Origin: an uncultured Syntrophobacterales bacterium
Lineage (GTDB): Bacteria > Desulfobacterota > Syntrophia > Syntrophales > UBA5619
Reading direction: 5' to 3'
Length of the DNA: 64,000 bases
Assembly: GCA_903928915.1 (NCBI GenBank)
Contig: CAIYSL010000087.1
Location: forward strand, 23,509 to 87,508
Under the pieces are notes generated by a model that worked only from the letters and a program-made list of their open reading frames with translations, was not told the origin of the DNA and made no database searches. Of the stretch, positions 1 to 8,857 are shown one piece after another. The number at the start of each line of letters is the position of its first letter. The stretch's first letter is position 1. Made by a program: the position numbers and the translations under genes.

Positions 1-1
1 G

Positions 2-724
2 GTTGCCTGGGGATCCCACCCGCTGATCACCGACGATGCGGAAACCCAGGGAAAAGGGAAGTTCCAGGTGGAGGTCAACGGCCAGTACGACTCCGACCGG
101 GAGACGGTTGACGGCGTCTCTGTCAATGAGCGGGGCACGCAGATCGCGACGATCCTCTCCTACGGCCTGACCGATACCGTCGATTTGGTCCTCGGCCTTC
201 CCTACCAGTGGCGCAAGATCACGGAGGACGATGTCACCGTCTCCGACGAACGGGGGATAGGCGACGCGACCTTCGAGGTCAAGTGGCGGTTCTTCGAGAA
301 GGACGGGCTGATGCTGGCGCTCAAGCCGGGGGTGATCCTGCCGACCGGCAGCGAATCGCGGGGTCTCGGCGCGGGCAGGGTCGGATACCAGGCCTTCCTG
401 ATCGGCACGAAGATAGCCGACCCCTGGGAGTTCCATGCGAACCTGGGCTACATCGGAAACGCCAACAAGGTGGATGAGCGCCGGGACATCTGGCACGCGT
501 CCCTTGCCGCGGAGTACGAGCTCATCGAGAATCTGGAGTTGGTGGGGAACATCGGGATCGAACGGAACCGGGACAAGGCGGGAAGCGGGCATCCCGCCTT
601 CCTCCTGGGCGGTTTCGAATACGAAGTCGCGGAGAGCGTCTCGCTGAGCCTCGGCGTGAAGTACGGGCTGACCGCCGCCGAAACGGACTGGTCGCTCCTG
701 GCCGGGGTGGCGTTCCGGTTTTAG
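2..724 (+). CDS. Outer-membrane beta-barrel protein, partial (5' end outside window)
   Basis: The reading frame is open from base 2, so the true start lies outside the window; the GTG at 68 is probably internal. The first visible residues (HPLITDD, then TQGKGKFQ) and the alternating hydrophobic strands ending in a terminal Phe (GVAFRF) resemble the MetA-pathway/transporter-like barrels (Phenol_MetA_deg family), which sit in the outer membrane. It ends 18 nt before cbiM and is probably cotranscribed with the Ni/Co importer. I infer that it may serve as an outer-membrane port or accessory for that importer, but no metal site is visible and the family has no single established substrate. Confidence 0.6.
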   Translation, partial: VAWGSHPLITDDAETQGKGKFQVEVNGQYDSDRETVDGVSVNERGTQIATILSYGLTDTVDLVLGLPYQWRKITEDDVTVSDERGIGDATFEVKWRFFEKDGLMLALKPGVILPTGSESRGLGAGRVGYQAFLIGTKIADPWEFHANLGYIGNANKVDERRDIWHASLAAEYELIENLELVGNIGIERNRDKAGSGHPAFLLGGFEYEVAESVSLSLGVKYGLTAAETDWSLLAGVAFRF

Positions 725-742
725 CGAAAAGGAAAAACGAGC

Positions 743-1783
743 ATGCATATGGCCGATGCCCTGCTCTCCCCTGCCGTGGGGACGACGTTGTGGGCCGGGA
801 CCGCAGCGATCACCGGGTTCGCGTCCCACAGGCTGAAGAAACAGATCGACGACAGGACGATCCCCCTGATGGGGGTTCTGGGCGCCTTCATCTTCGCCAG
901 CCAGATGATCAATTTCACGATCCCGGGGACGGGGTCGAGCGGGCATCTGGGCGGCGGGATGATCCTGGCCGTGCTTCTGGGCCCGCATGCCGCCTTTCTC
1001 GTGATGGCCTCGGTGCTGACGGTCCAGGCGCTCTTCTTCGCCGACGGCGGGCTCCTCGCCCTGGGATGCAACGTCTGGAACCTGGGGGTCTACCCCTGCT
1101 ATCTCGTCTACCCCTTCCTCTACAAGCCCCTGGCCGGCGGCGGAAAGAGCCCGGGACGCGTCCTTACGGCATCCGTCGTGAGTGCTGCCGTGGCTCTCCA
1201 GCTCGGGGCATTCTCGGTGGTCCTGGAGACGCTCCTGTCCGGGAAGAGCGAACTGCCCTTCGAAGCCTTCCTCCTGCTGATGCAGCCGATTCATCTGGTG
1301 ATCGGGATCGTCGAGGGGTTCGTCACCGCGGGCGTGATCAATTATGTGCGGACCGCCCGGCCCGAGATCCTCGCAAGCATGGCGGCGTCGCGCCCCCTCG
1401 GCCGGGATGTCCAGCTGCGCAAGGTGTTGGCGACCTTCGCGGTCCTGGCCGTGGTCACCGGCGGGGTTCTCTCCTGGTTTGCCTCGACCCATCCCGACGG
1501 CCTCGAATGGTCGATCCAACGGGTGACCGGCAGCGACTCTCTGCCCGAGGCGGGGCAGGGGATCGTGTCGGTGCTCAAGCGGTTCCAGGAGAAGACGGCC
1601 GTTCTCCCCGATTACAGCTTCGCCCCGGCAGGGAATGAAGCGCAGAAGGCGGAAGAGTCTCCGGCCTGGCCGATGGTCGACGGCGGGACTTCCGCGGCCG
1701 GGATCGTCGGCGCGGCGGTCGTCCTGGGGATGGTGCTGCTCGTCGGCCTCGGAATCCGGTCCTTCCGGGGAAGAAATTCCTGA
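743..1783 (+). CDS. cbiM: Ni/Co ECF transporter substrate-binding component, CbiM/NikM with C-terminal PDGLE domain
   Basis: 346 aa. The protein begins Met-His-Met-Ala-Asp; in CbiM/NikM the N-terminal Met-His segment inserts into the membrane core and binds the metal, which fixes the start at 743. About six hydrophobic helices follow (residues 1-210, with the conserved stretch HLGGG and GCNVWNLG). A second part (residues ~225-340) contains the signature PDGLE near residue 252 and one more helix, so the CbiN/NikN-like partner is fused. It is followed by cbiQ and cbiO, giving a complete importer. Co2+ versus Ni2+ cannot be decided from sequence; the nearby nickel-using lar genes make nickel attractive. 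Confidence 0.9.
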   Translation: MHMADALLSPAVGTTLWAGTAAITGFASHRLKKQIDDRTIPLMGVLGAFIFASQMINFTIPGTGSSGHLGGGMILAVLLGPHAAFLVMASVLTVQALFFADGGLLALGCNVWNLGVYPCYLVYPFLYKPLAGGGKSPGRVLTASVVSAAVALQLGAFSVVLETLLSGKSELPFEAFLLLMQPIHLVIGIVEGFVTAGVINYVRTARPEILASMAASRPLGRDVQLRKVLATFAVLAVVTGGVLSWFASTHPDGLEWSIQRVTGSDSLPEAGQGIVSVLKRFQEKTAVLPDYSFAPAGNEAQKAEESPAWPMVDGGTSAAGIVGAAVVLGMVLLVGLGIRSFRGRNS

Positions 1784-1824
1784 AGGGATGATGATGTGCA
1801 AGGATCCCGGAGGCGGTTGACGAG

Positions 1825-2634
1825 ATGACGTTCAACCGGAACTATTTCGACATCGGCCGGCTCGACCGGCTTGCCTACGGACGGACCTGGGTGCACCGCC
1901 TCGACCCGCGGTCCAAGGTGGTTGCCACGCTGCTGTACCTGCTCACCGTGGTATCGCTGCCGAAGTACGAGGTCGCGGCGCTTACTCCATTTTTCCTGTT
2001 TCCGGTGCTGCTGGCGGCGCTGGCCGGGATACCGGCCCGGTTCATCCTCAGGAAGATGCTGATCGTCTCGCCGTTCGCGATCGTGATCGGGATTGCGAAC
2101 CCCCTGCTGGACACCCGGACCGCCGTCGTGATCGCCGGGACGCCCCTGTCGGGCGGGCTCCTCTCCTTCTTCTCGATCCTGCTGAAGTTCGCCCTTACGG
2201 TCGGCACGACGCTCCTGCTGATCGCCACCACCTCCTTTCCCGGTGTCTGCCATGCCTTCCGCCGGCTCGGTGTTCCGTCGCTGTTTGTGTCGCAGCTTAT
2301 GTTTCTGTACCGCTACCTCTTCGTGCTGATGGAGGAGGCGATGCGGATCGTCCGCGCCCGGGAGATGCGGTCGTTCGGGGCGCGGGGCGCCGAGATCCGG
2401 GTGTACGTGCGGCTCGTCGGGACCCTGTTCCTTCGGACGGTTGATCGGGCGGAGCGGATCTACGACGCCATGCTCTCGCGGGGATTCCAGGGAGACATCC
2501 CGACGCTCGGACGCTCCCGCATGGCGGCGGCCGATCTGCTCTTCGTGGCGACGACGGTCGGCTTCCTCGGGCTGTTCCGCTTTGTTCCCGTGACCGAGGG
2601 CATCGGCCGCCTTGCCCAAGGGGTGTTGGGATGA
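1825..2634 (+). CDS. cbiQ: ECF transporter transmembrane component CbiQ (EcfT)
   Basis: 269 aa integral membrane protein that couples the ATPase to the metal-binding subunit. An N-terminal segment (HRLDPRSKV) typical of CbiQ precedes several membrane helices. The two coupling-helix signatures of EcfT proteins are present: RAREMRSFGARG near residue 175 and AMLSRGF near residue 215, each holding an Ala/Ser-Arg-Gly-type motif that contacts the ATPase. The gene starts 41 nt after cbiM and its stop overlaps the start of cbiO (ATGA), so the three are translationally coupled. Confidence 0.92.
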   Translation: MTFNRNYFDIGRLDRLAYGRTWVHRLDPRSKVVATLLYLLTVVSLPKYEVAALTPFFLFPVLLAALAGIPARFILRKMLIVSPFAIVIGIANPLLDTRTAVVIAGTPLSGGLLSFFSILLKFALTVGTTLLLIATTSFPGVCHAFRRLGVPSLFVSQLMFLYRYLFVLMEEAMRIVRAREMRSFGARGAEIRVYVRLVGTLFLRTVDRAERIYDAMLSRGFQGDIPTLGRSRMAAADLLFVATTVGFLGLFRFVPVTEGIGRLAQGVLG

Positions 2635-3368
2635 GCCATCACATCGTCGAGTTCAAGGACGTGCACTTCCGCTACCCCGACGGCACCGAGGCGCTCCGGG
2701 GGGTCAATTTCCGGATCACCCACGGCGAGTCGGTGGGCATCGTCGGCGCCAACGGAGCGGGAAAATCCACGCTCCTGATGCACATAAACGGCTGCCTGCT
2801 GCCCACCGCCGGGACGGTGACCATCGGCGATTTCGCGCTTACCGCCAAGACGCGGCGGGAGGTCCGGAAGAAGGTGGGGGTGGTGTTTCAGAACCCCGAC
2901 GACCAGCTATTCATGCCCACGGTATTCGACGATGTGGCCTTCGGCCCCCTCAACCTCGGTATGGACGATGCGGCTGTGCGCGAACGGGTCGACCAGGCCC
3001 TCGCCCTGGTCAATGGCCGCCAACTCAAGGACAAACCGCCGCACCACCTCTCGGCCGGGCAGAAGAGCTCGATCGCCATCGCCGCGGTGATGGCCATGGG
3101 ACCCGACATCCTTGCCATGGATGAGCCCGCCGCGAGCCTCGACCCCCGGTCGCGGCGATTGCTGATCGCGCTTCTCAACACATTCAACCACTCCAAGATC
3201 GTCGCTTCCCACGACCTGGACCTGATCTTGGACGTCTGCCAGCGGTGCATCGTGATCGGAGGCGGAACCGTGGTCGCGGACGGACCCGCCCGTGAGATCC
3301 TCACGAACGCGGCGCTTCTGGAGGCGAACAACCTGGAGCTGCCGCTCACGCTCCAGGGGCGGAGCTAA
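2631..3368 (+). CDS. cbiO: ECF transporter ATP-binding protein CbiO
   Basis: 245 aa ABC ATPase that powers Ni/Co import with CbiMQ. Visible motifs in order: Walker A GANGAGKST (residues ~43-51), Q-loop VFQNPDDQLF that is typical of CbiO/EcfA, signature LSAGQ (Ala replaces the usual first Gly of LSGGQ), Walker B DILAMDEP and switch His in ASHDLD. Its ATG overlaps the TGA of cbiQ. The 3' end overlaps the convergent MFS gene by 4 bases, so there is no room for a terminator between them. Confidence 0.93.
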   Translation: MSHHIVEFKDVHFRYPDGTEALRGVNFRITHGESVGIVGANGAGKSTLLMHINGCLLPTAGTVTIGDFALTAKTRREVRKKVGVVFQNPDDQLFMPTVFDDVAFGPLNLGMDDAAVRERVDQALALVNGRQLKDKPPHHLSAGQKSSIAIAAVMAMGPDILAMDEPAASLDPRSRRLLIALLNTFNHSKIVASHDLDLILDVCQRCIVIGGGTVVADGPAREILTNAALLEANNLELPLTLQGRS

Positions 3369-4672
3369 ATCCGGCGCCGGGGTTTTTTCAGCACGAGGAT
3401 CAGGGAGGTCACAACTGCCAGAAGGGCCAGGTTGAGGAGCCAGGCGCTCCGGTACGAACCGGTGAGGTCGTAGAGGTACCCGGCGATCATCGGTCCGGTG
3501 GAGCCGCCGATCGCCATCACGAAAAACACCTGGATGCCGTAGGTAGCCCCCAGGATGTGGCGTCCGAAACGGTCGGCCAGCAGGAAGGGGGAAAGGGCGG
3601 TGATCGACCCGTACCCGAACCCGAACAGGAGGGCGTGAGCGAACAGGACCGCGGCGGTGGTGGTGTTGAGCAGAATGAGCATCCCCGCCGCCATGATAAG
3701 GAACCCGAGCGCAGCCGCGTACTTGGCATCTCTGATCCGGTCGCACAGCCAACCGAAGAAGAACCTGCCCAGAATGCTTGCCGTACCGATGGCGCCCAGC
3801 GAAGAGGCCGCGGCGACCCGATCGATCTGCCGGTCCAGGGCGTAGGGCACCAAGTGGACCATAACCGACATCTCGGCCAGGACGGCCAGGCTGTAGCTGG
3901 CCACGATGATCCAGAATTGGGGGTCGGCGAGGACGGGTCTGAGCGAGAGGTCCGGGCCAGGGGCGGAGGTGGGTGCGGGTGCGGATGCGGGGTTGCCCCC
4001 GGCTGTCTCCTTGCCGTCGGGCAGGAGGCCGTAGTCCTCTGGTTTCGTTCTCCCCATCAGCCACTGCGAGAGCCCCACGCCGATAATCAGCACGAACGCC
4101 CCGATGGCGGCGAACCCCCACTGCCAGCCGTGTACCTTGACCACGTACCCGGCCAGGGGGACCGTGACCATCGTCCCGGCGCCCACGCCGATCGAGGCGA
4201 GGCCGATGGCGAGCCCCCGCCTCCGGGCGAACCACTTCCCCACCGAGGAGTTGCACACTACCACGCCCAGGCAGGCTGCGCCGACCCCGCCGAGGACGCC
4301 GTAGGTCACGTACAGGTGCCAGGGCTCGCGGATCAGGGCAGTCAGAAACAGGCCTGCCGCCATTACCACGGCGCCGGCGGTGATGATCCAGCGGGGGGCG
4401 ATCCGGTCGGCCAGCCTGCCGGTGAATACCCCGGCGATCCCGTAGGCCAGGACCATGACGGACATGCCTGCAGAGATCACCGACCGCGACCAGCCGTACT
4501 CCTCGGCCATCGGTTTGACGAACACGCCGAAGCTGTACCGCGCCCCGTAGTTGATTGCCTGGATCAGGAACGCCCCCAGCACCACGTACCAGCCCCAGAA
4601 GAGCCCCGTCCCGCTGCCCGTTCGTCTTTCCTCGTCTGCCATAGTCTGATCCGCAACCCCTCGTTTCTCCAT
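3365..4672 (-). CDS. MFS transporter, oxalate/formate antiporter-like (OFA/monocarboxylate) family
   Basis: 435 aa with twelve predicted helices in two halves separated by a Pro/Ala-rich loop (residues ~220-240). The opening helix motif FWGWYVVLGAF, followed by YGARYSFGVF, is typical of the OFA/monocarboxylate-type MFS carriers; the MFS loop 2-3 signature appears as GRLADRIAPRW. Such proteins usually move small organic anions, but the substrate cannot be told here. A second Met (residue 11, MADEERR) is a possible alternative start. The gene is convergent with cbiO and upstream neighbours are signalling genes, so it looks like a stand-alone unit. Confidence 0.75.
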   Translation of the reverse strand: MEKRGVADQTMADEERRTGSGTGLFWGWYVVLGAFLIQAINYGARYSFGVFVKPMAEEYGWSRSVISAGMSVMVLAYGIAGVFTGRLADRIAPRWIITAGAVVMAAGLFLTALIREPWHLYVTYGVLGGVGAACLGVVVCNSSVGKWFARRRGLAIGLASIGVGAGTMVTVPLAGYVVKVHGWQWGFAAIGAFVLIIGVGLSQWLMGRTKPEDYGLLPDGKETAGGNPASAPAPTSAPGPDLSLRPVLADPQFWIIVASYSLAVLAEMSVMVHLVPYALDRQIDRVAAASSLGAIGTASILGRFFFGWLCDRIRDAKYAAALGFLIMAAGMLILLNTTTAAVLFAHALLFGFGYGSITALSPFLLADRFGRHILGATYGIQVFFVMAIGGSTGPMIAGYLYDLTGSYRSAWLLNLALLAVVTSLILVLKKPRRRI

Positions 4673-4884
4673 TCCGGGGAGATTCTATCAAAAGCGGAAG
4701 AAATGCAATTGCAATTTGCGGGCTCCGCCGAATCTGCGGGGAGAAAGAGAATGAGGGAAGCGGTCGTTCGGGTGGCCTGCGCCTGCGAACAGAGGTCAGT
4801 ACCGAGTTCTTCCGCGGGAGATGGGGCGCCGGATGGGTGCCGCGGGAACGCCCGGATGCCGCGGTGCGCGGCGGGGAGCGGAAG

Positions 4885-6357
4885 TCAGGCGCCCAGCGGC
4901 AGGAAGAGCGTGAAGGTCGAGCCGGCTCCTTCGGTGCTGGAGACTTCCACCCGGCCGGAGGCGCGTTCCACCAGCCGTCTGACGATGGCGAGGCCCAGGC
5001 CGTTTCCTTCGATCTCCCGGGTTTCCGGGCGCTTCTCCCGGAAGAACTCGTCGAAGACATGCGGGAGATTCTGCGCCCTGATCCCGAGGCCCGTATCGGA
5101 CACGTCGATTCGCGCCTCGCCGCCCGCACGGGAAACGCGGACCCCCAGCTCACCTCCTTCACGGTTGTACTTGACCGCATTGCCGATCAGGTTCGTCAGC
5201 ATGATCCGGAGATCCTCGGCGCCGACGCAGACCCCGGGGAGGTCGGGTTCTACTGTCGCAGCGAACGTGAGGCTGCGTGCCTGCACCCGTTCGCGGTAGA
5301 GCTCTCCGACCTCGTTCAGGACGGGAGTCGGATCGATCGGTCTTGTGGACGCGCCGCCGCGCTTCTCCATCTCGATCCGGGAAAGGGAGAGCAGGTTTCC
5401 GATCAGTTCCACCATGCCGTCCAGCCGTTTCTCCGCCCGATCCAGGAGGGGGAGGTATGCGTCGAGGCTGCCCCCCAGACTCCTGTCAAGGGCCACTTCC
5501 AGGATCCCCTTGATGGCTCCCAGGGGGGAGCGGAATTCGTGGATCATGGTGCGGATGAAGCGCGACTTTTCCAGGGCCAGCCGCCGGATCTCGGAGATGT
5601 CCGAGATGGTGAGGATATGACCCAGAAGATCGCGCTTTGCCGAGTGGAAGGGCGAGAGGCTGACCATGTACTGGCGCTCCCCGATTTCCATGTCGAACAG
5701 GGTCCGACCCGGCGCAGGCGTGGCAAGCGCGTCGCGTACCGGGGTAAAGCGCTCGCCGCTCAGGATCGCCTCGGCCGGCTGTCTGAGGAGCCGGCCCTCT
5801 TCGCTGTCGAGCAGGGAGGCCATGGCCCGGTTGACCAGCGCGACCTCTCCGGACCGGTTGACGACGAGGACCGCGTCCCGGAGGTTCTCCACGAGCGAAT
5901 GGGTCTGGCTCTTCTCCGAGGCGAGCTCCAGGAGGCTCGCCTCGTGGGCGAGCTTCAGCTCTTCGGCCTCCTGTCTGACCGCCTTGTGGCGCAGCAGCGT
6001 TTCGACGACCCCGATGAGGTCCTCCGGAGAGAAGGGCTTGGGGAGGAAGAAATCGACCCCTTGCCGCGTCGCGGAGATGGCAGTCTCGATGTTGGCATAG
6101 GCCGTGATCATGCAGGTCATCACGTCGAACTCGCGCGACCGGATCGCCTGCAGGAGTGTGAGGCCGTCGATGTCGGGGAGCCGGTAATCGATCAGGACGA
6201 GATCGAAGGGGCGCCGTTCCAGCGCGGCCAGGGCATCCCGCCCCGTTTGCGCCTCCTCCACGGCGTATCCTTCGAGCTCGAGGAGCTGGTGGACTCCGGT
6301 TCGTATCCCGTATTCATCGTCAACGACGAGAATCCTGCCCTTCTTGCCTACGCTCAT
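4885..6357 (-). CDS. Hybrid response regulator / PAS / histidine kinase
   Basis: 490 aa, probably cytoplasmic. Domains in order: receiver (1-125; phosphoacceptor Asp57 in LVLIDYRLPD, Lys in LPKPFSP), linker coil, PAS (~155-260), HisKA with His273 in the H-box MIHEFRSPLG, and HATPase (N-box TNLIGNAVKYN, G1 DVSDTGLGI, G2 GNGLGLAIV). An N-terminal receiver feeding a kinase suggests that it relays a signal from another kinase. It is the last gene of the hydrogenase operon, 12 nt after a stand-alone receiver and downstream of the hydrogenase-like sensor kinase, so a phosphorelay sensing hydrogen or redox state is plausible (inference). No DNA-binding output domain is present. Confidence 0.88.
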   Translation of the reverse strand: MSVGKKGRILVVDDEYGIRTGVHQLLELEGYAVEEAQTGRDALAALERRPFDLVLIDYRLPDIDGLTLLQAIRSREFDVMTCMITAYANIETAISATRQGVDFFLPKPFSPEDLIGVVETLLRHKAVRQEAEELKLAHEASLLELASEKSQTHSLVENLRDAVLVVNRSGEVALVNRAMASLLDSEEGRLLRQPAEAILSGERFTPVRDALATPAPGRTLFDMEIGERQYMVSLSPFHSAKRDLLGHILTISDISEIRRLALEKSRFIRTMIHEFRSPLGAIKGILEVALDRSLGGSLDAYLPLLDRAEKRLDGMVELIGNLLSLSRIEMEKRGGASTRPIDPTPVLNEVGELYRERVQARSLTFAATVEPDLPGVCVGAEDLRIMLTNLIGNAVKYNREGGELGVRVSRAGGEARIDVSDTGLGIRAQNLPHVFDEFFREKRPETREIEGNGLGLAIVRRLVERASGRVEVSSTEGAGSTFTLFLPLGA

Positions 6358-6369
6358 TGCTGCATCCTG

Positions 6370-6774
6370 CTACCTTGCGGCGCCCGTCTTCTCTTCGATC
6401 ACTTTGAGGAGCTGCCTTCCGGTGATCGGCTTGTCCAGAAAGGCATCGAGCTGGGACCATCGCCTGAGCCCCTCCGCCTCACCGTCGAATCGTTGCCCCG
6501 TGGCCGTTGCGACCCCGGAAAGCATCACCAGCGGGACCTCCTTCAGCCGTTCGTTTTTCCGGATCTGATGGCTCAGCCGGAATCCGGAGTCGAAGTGCTC
6601 CATCATCAGGTCGAGGATCATGATGTCGGGTACCTCCTGCTCCAGCAGCCGCAATGCCTCCTCCCCGCTCGCAGCGGTCAGGACATCGTATCCGCGGCTC
6701 CGGAAATAGATCGACTGGCTTGCGAGAAAATCCCTGTCATCATCCACGAACAGAATCCTTTTTTGCGCGTTCAT
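6370..6774 (-). CDS. Single-domain response regulator
   Basis: 134 aa receiver without output domain. The acidic pocket VDDDRD, phosphoacceptor Asp55 (MILDLMM), Ser/Thr in MLSGVA and Lys in LDKPITG are present. The frame is open further upstream, but the ATG at 6774 overlaps the TGA of the sensor-kinase gene (ATGA), which identifies it as the start. It lies between the hydrogenase-like sensor kinase and the hybrid kinase and is a natural phosphate shuttle between them, although no partner specificity can be read from sequence. Confidence 0.9.
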   Translation of the reverse strand: MNAQKRILFVDDDRDFLASQSIYFRSRGYDVLTAASGEEALRLLEQEVPDIMILDLMMEHFDSGFRLSHQIRKNERLKEVPLVMLSGVATATGQRFDGEAEGLRRWSQLDAFLDKPITGRQLLKVIEEKTGAAR

Positions 6775-8801
6775 GAAAACATGCTCCTTCCTGCCATCGC
6801 CTGGGTCTTGGGCAGTTCGATATGGAATGTGGTCCCCGATCCGACGATTGAGTCGAACCAGATCGATCCGCGGTGCATCTTCACGATGCCGTAGCAGATG
6901 GGGAGGCCCAGGCCGACCCCTTTCCCGATGCTCTTGGTGGTGAAAAACGGCTGGAAGACCCGTTCCCGGTCCTCCACCGGAATCCCGCACCCCTGGTCCG
7001 CGACCGAGATATGAACCCGGCCGTTGTCTGCAAGCTCCTCGGCCTTTACCCGGACCTGGCCGCCCGTACCTTCCATGGCCTCGACGGCGTTCTTGACCAG
7101 GTTCACCAGCACCTGCGTCATCTGATCGCGGTCGATGTCGGCCGCGGCATCCGGTGTCTGATCCTCGCAGAGCAGCACGACACCCTTTTCCTCAAGCCGG
7201 GAGGCCTGGAAGGAGGTTGCCAGGATGTGGCGCAGCAGCTCGCCCACGTTCACCGGCTCCATCCGGACCCGGTTCTGGCGGGCAAAGTCGAGGAGTCCGC
7301 CGACGATCTTCTTACACCGCTTCGCCTCCTCCACCAGCAGGTTCAGGTCGTGGCTCAGGTCGGTCCGGTCCGTGATCTTGCGCTGCAGCAGATTGGTGTA
7401 CAGGAGGATCGTTCCCAGCGGGTTGTTCAGTTCGTGGGCGACACCCGCCGCGAGCTGCCCCATGGAAGCGAGTTTCTCGGTATTGATCAAGTGGCGGTGC
7501 ACCTGCCGTATCTCCTGCCAGGGGATCTGCAACTCGTTGCAGACCCGTTCGGCCTGGTCGATCATGAAGGGCAGGCACATGGCCTCTTCCGCTAGTCCGT
7601 GGTGGACCGCGACCGCCTTGGTCCGGCACGTGTCATAGCCGCAGGCTTTGCAGTTCAGCTCGTCTCCGGGAAGGAATTTGTTGGTCCGGGCAAGGATCGC
7701 CCGGATCTCCTGTTCGGTCGGCTCCTGCAGGCGATGATCGTCGGGGATGAACTCCCGGTTCAGATTGTACCGGGAATGAGGCGGCTCAACCAGCGGTTCC
7801 GAACCTTCCCGGCCTGTCGCGGCGGGGTGCCGCCGGCGATCATTCACGTACGTGCGGACGAAGTCCTTCCGGTTGTGACGATCGCCCCGCTTGCTCATTC
7901 CCGGCCCGTCGTGGCATCCCTGGCACATCAGGGGGTCGATCAGGAACGGTTCGATCTCCCCGCGCGCGGCGGCGCCGAGGACATCGGTCACCTCCTGCTG
8001 CCCGCTGATGGTCACGACGGTCGGGTCCAGCAGGTCCCCCTCCAGCCGGGCGCTCTTGAGAAGCCCGCCGCTCAACGGGAAGGCCCGGCCCATGCCCGCC
8101 ATGGGCGGGTCGAAGGGACGCGGTTCGGCCTGTAAAACGGCGATGTTCTTCTGGCTGAGGAGCGCCTTCATCTCCTTGAAGGTGATGACCTCGTCGATTA
8201 CGGTCGGGCAGGAGTGATCCCGGGCCTCCAGCTTCTTGGCGATGCAGGGGCCGATGAACACGCAGTTCATCTCGCCGGGGTACGCCGCCCGGACGGCCAG
8301 TGCCGTCGCGATCATCGGCGATACGACCGGGATCAGTCGCTCGGTAAGGCCCGGCTGGTACTTGCGGACGTATTCGATGACGGCAGGGCAGGATGAGGCG
8401 ATCCAGGGCCCTGCCCGGTGTGACGCCAGGAACTCCCGATAGGCCTCGCTGACCAGATCGGCGCCGGCGGCGACCTCCACCACGTACCGAAACCCGGCGT
8501 ATTTCAGCGCCCCGGCGATCCGCTCTGGCTCCAGGTCGGGAAACTCCGCCGGAAACGAAGGGGCCAGGAGCGCTGCCGCCGGTTTATTCGCTCCCAGGAT
8601 CTCCTCGGTGCGCTCCAGGCCGCTCGCGTAGGTCTTGGCGTTCTGCGAACAGACCATCGTGCAGTTGCCGCAGGCGATGCAGCGGTCCGAAACGACCGAG
8701 GCCTGCCCGTCGACGATTTTCACCGCCTTGACCGGACAGTCTCGGACGCAGGTGAAGCAGCGCCGGCAGTTTTGCCTGATGGTCTGAATCGCTTCGAACA
8801 T
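6771..8801 (-). CDS. [FeFe]-hydrogenase-like sensor histidine kinase
   Basis: 676 aa fusion. Residues 12-52 carry two ferredoxin-type Cys clusters ([11 protein letters not shown] and [11 protein letters not shown]). Residues ~75-320 are a hydrogenase large-subunit C-terminal domain with H-cluster motifs SSCP (Cys138), GPC..KK.E (Cys186) and MCQGC (Cys293/296). A further Fe-S motif (CKACGYDTC, near 384) follows, then HisKA with His456 ([11 protein letters not shown]) and HATPase (N571, GCGIP, GLGLP). In the first motif the Cys used for proton transfer in catalytic enzymes is Ser, as in sensory HydS-type proteins. I infer a cytoplasmic H2 or redox sensor that phosphorylates the adjacent receiver. 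It sits 56 nt after hydA in the same operon. Confidence 0.85.
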   Translation of the reverse strand: MFEAIQTIRQNCRRCFTCVRDCPVKAVKIVDGQASVVSDRCIACGNCTMVCSQNAKTYASGLERTEEILGANKPAAALLAPSFPAEFPDLEPERIAGALKYAGFRYVVEVAAGADLVSEAYREFLASHRAGPWIASSCPAVIEYVRKYQPGLTERLIPVVSPMIATALAVRAAYPGEMNCVFIGPCIAKKLEARDHSCPTVIDEVITFKEMKALLSQKNIAVLQAEPRPFDPPMAGMGRAFPLSGGLLKSARLEGDLLDPTVVTISGQQEVTDVLGAAARGEIEPFLIDPLMCQGCHDGPGMSKRGDRHNRKDFVRTYVNDRRRHPAATGREGSEPLVEPPHSRYNLNREFIPDDHRLQEPTEQEIRAILARTNKFLPGDELNCKACGYDTCRTKAVAVHHGLAEEAMCLPFMIDQAERVCNELQIPWQEIRQVHRHLINTEKLASMGQLAAGVAHELNNPLGTILLYTNLLQRKITDRTDLSHDLNLLVEEAKRCKKIVGGLLDFARQNRVRMEPVNVGELLRHILATSFQASRLEEKGVVLLCEDQTPDAAADIDRDQMTQVLVNLVKNAVEAMEGTGGQVRVKAEELADNGRVHISVADQGCGIPVEDRERVFQPFFTTKSIGKGVGLGLPICYGIVKMHRGSIWFDSIVGSGTTFHIELPKTQAMAGRSMFS

Positions 8802-8857
8802 ACGTTCCTCTTCCGCGTTTTTTCCACGGGGGTCTTACCACACGCCGCGGAACACTC

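Noticed and set aside
2907..5180. A 757-codon open frame on the minus strand
   Set aside because: It runs across the cbiO 3' end, the MFS gene and the hybrid kinase 3' end in a different frame; its product is Arg/Gly/Pro-rich with no fold, a GC-rich shadow.
4837..6894. A 685-codon open frame on the plus strand
   Set aside because: Exactly opposite the hybrid kinase and receiver genes, whose domains are complete; the translation has no recognisable motif.
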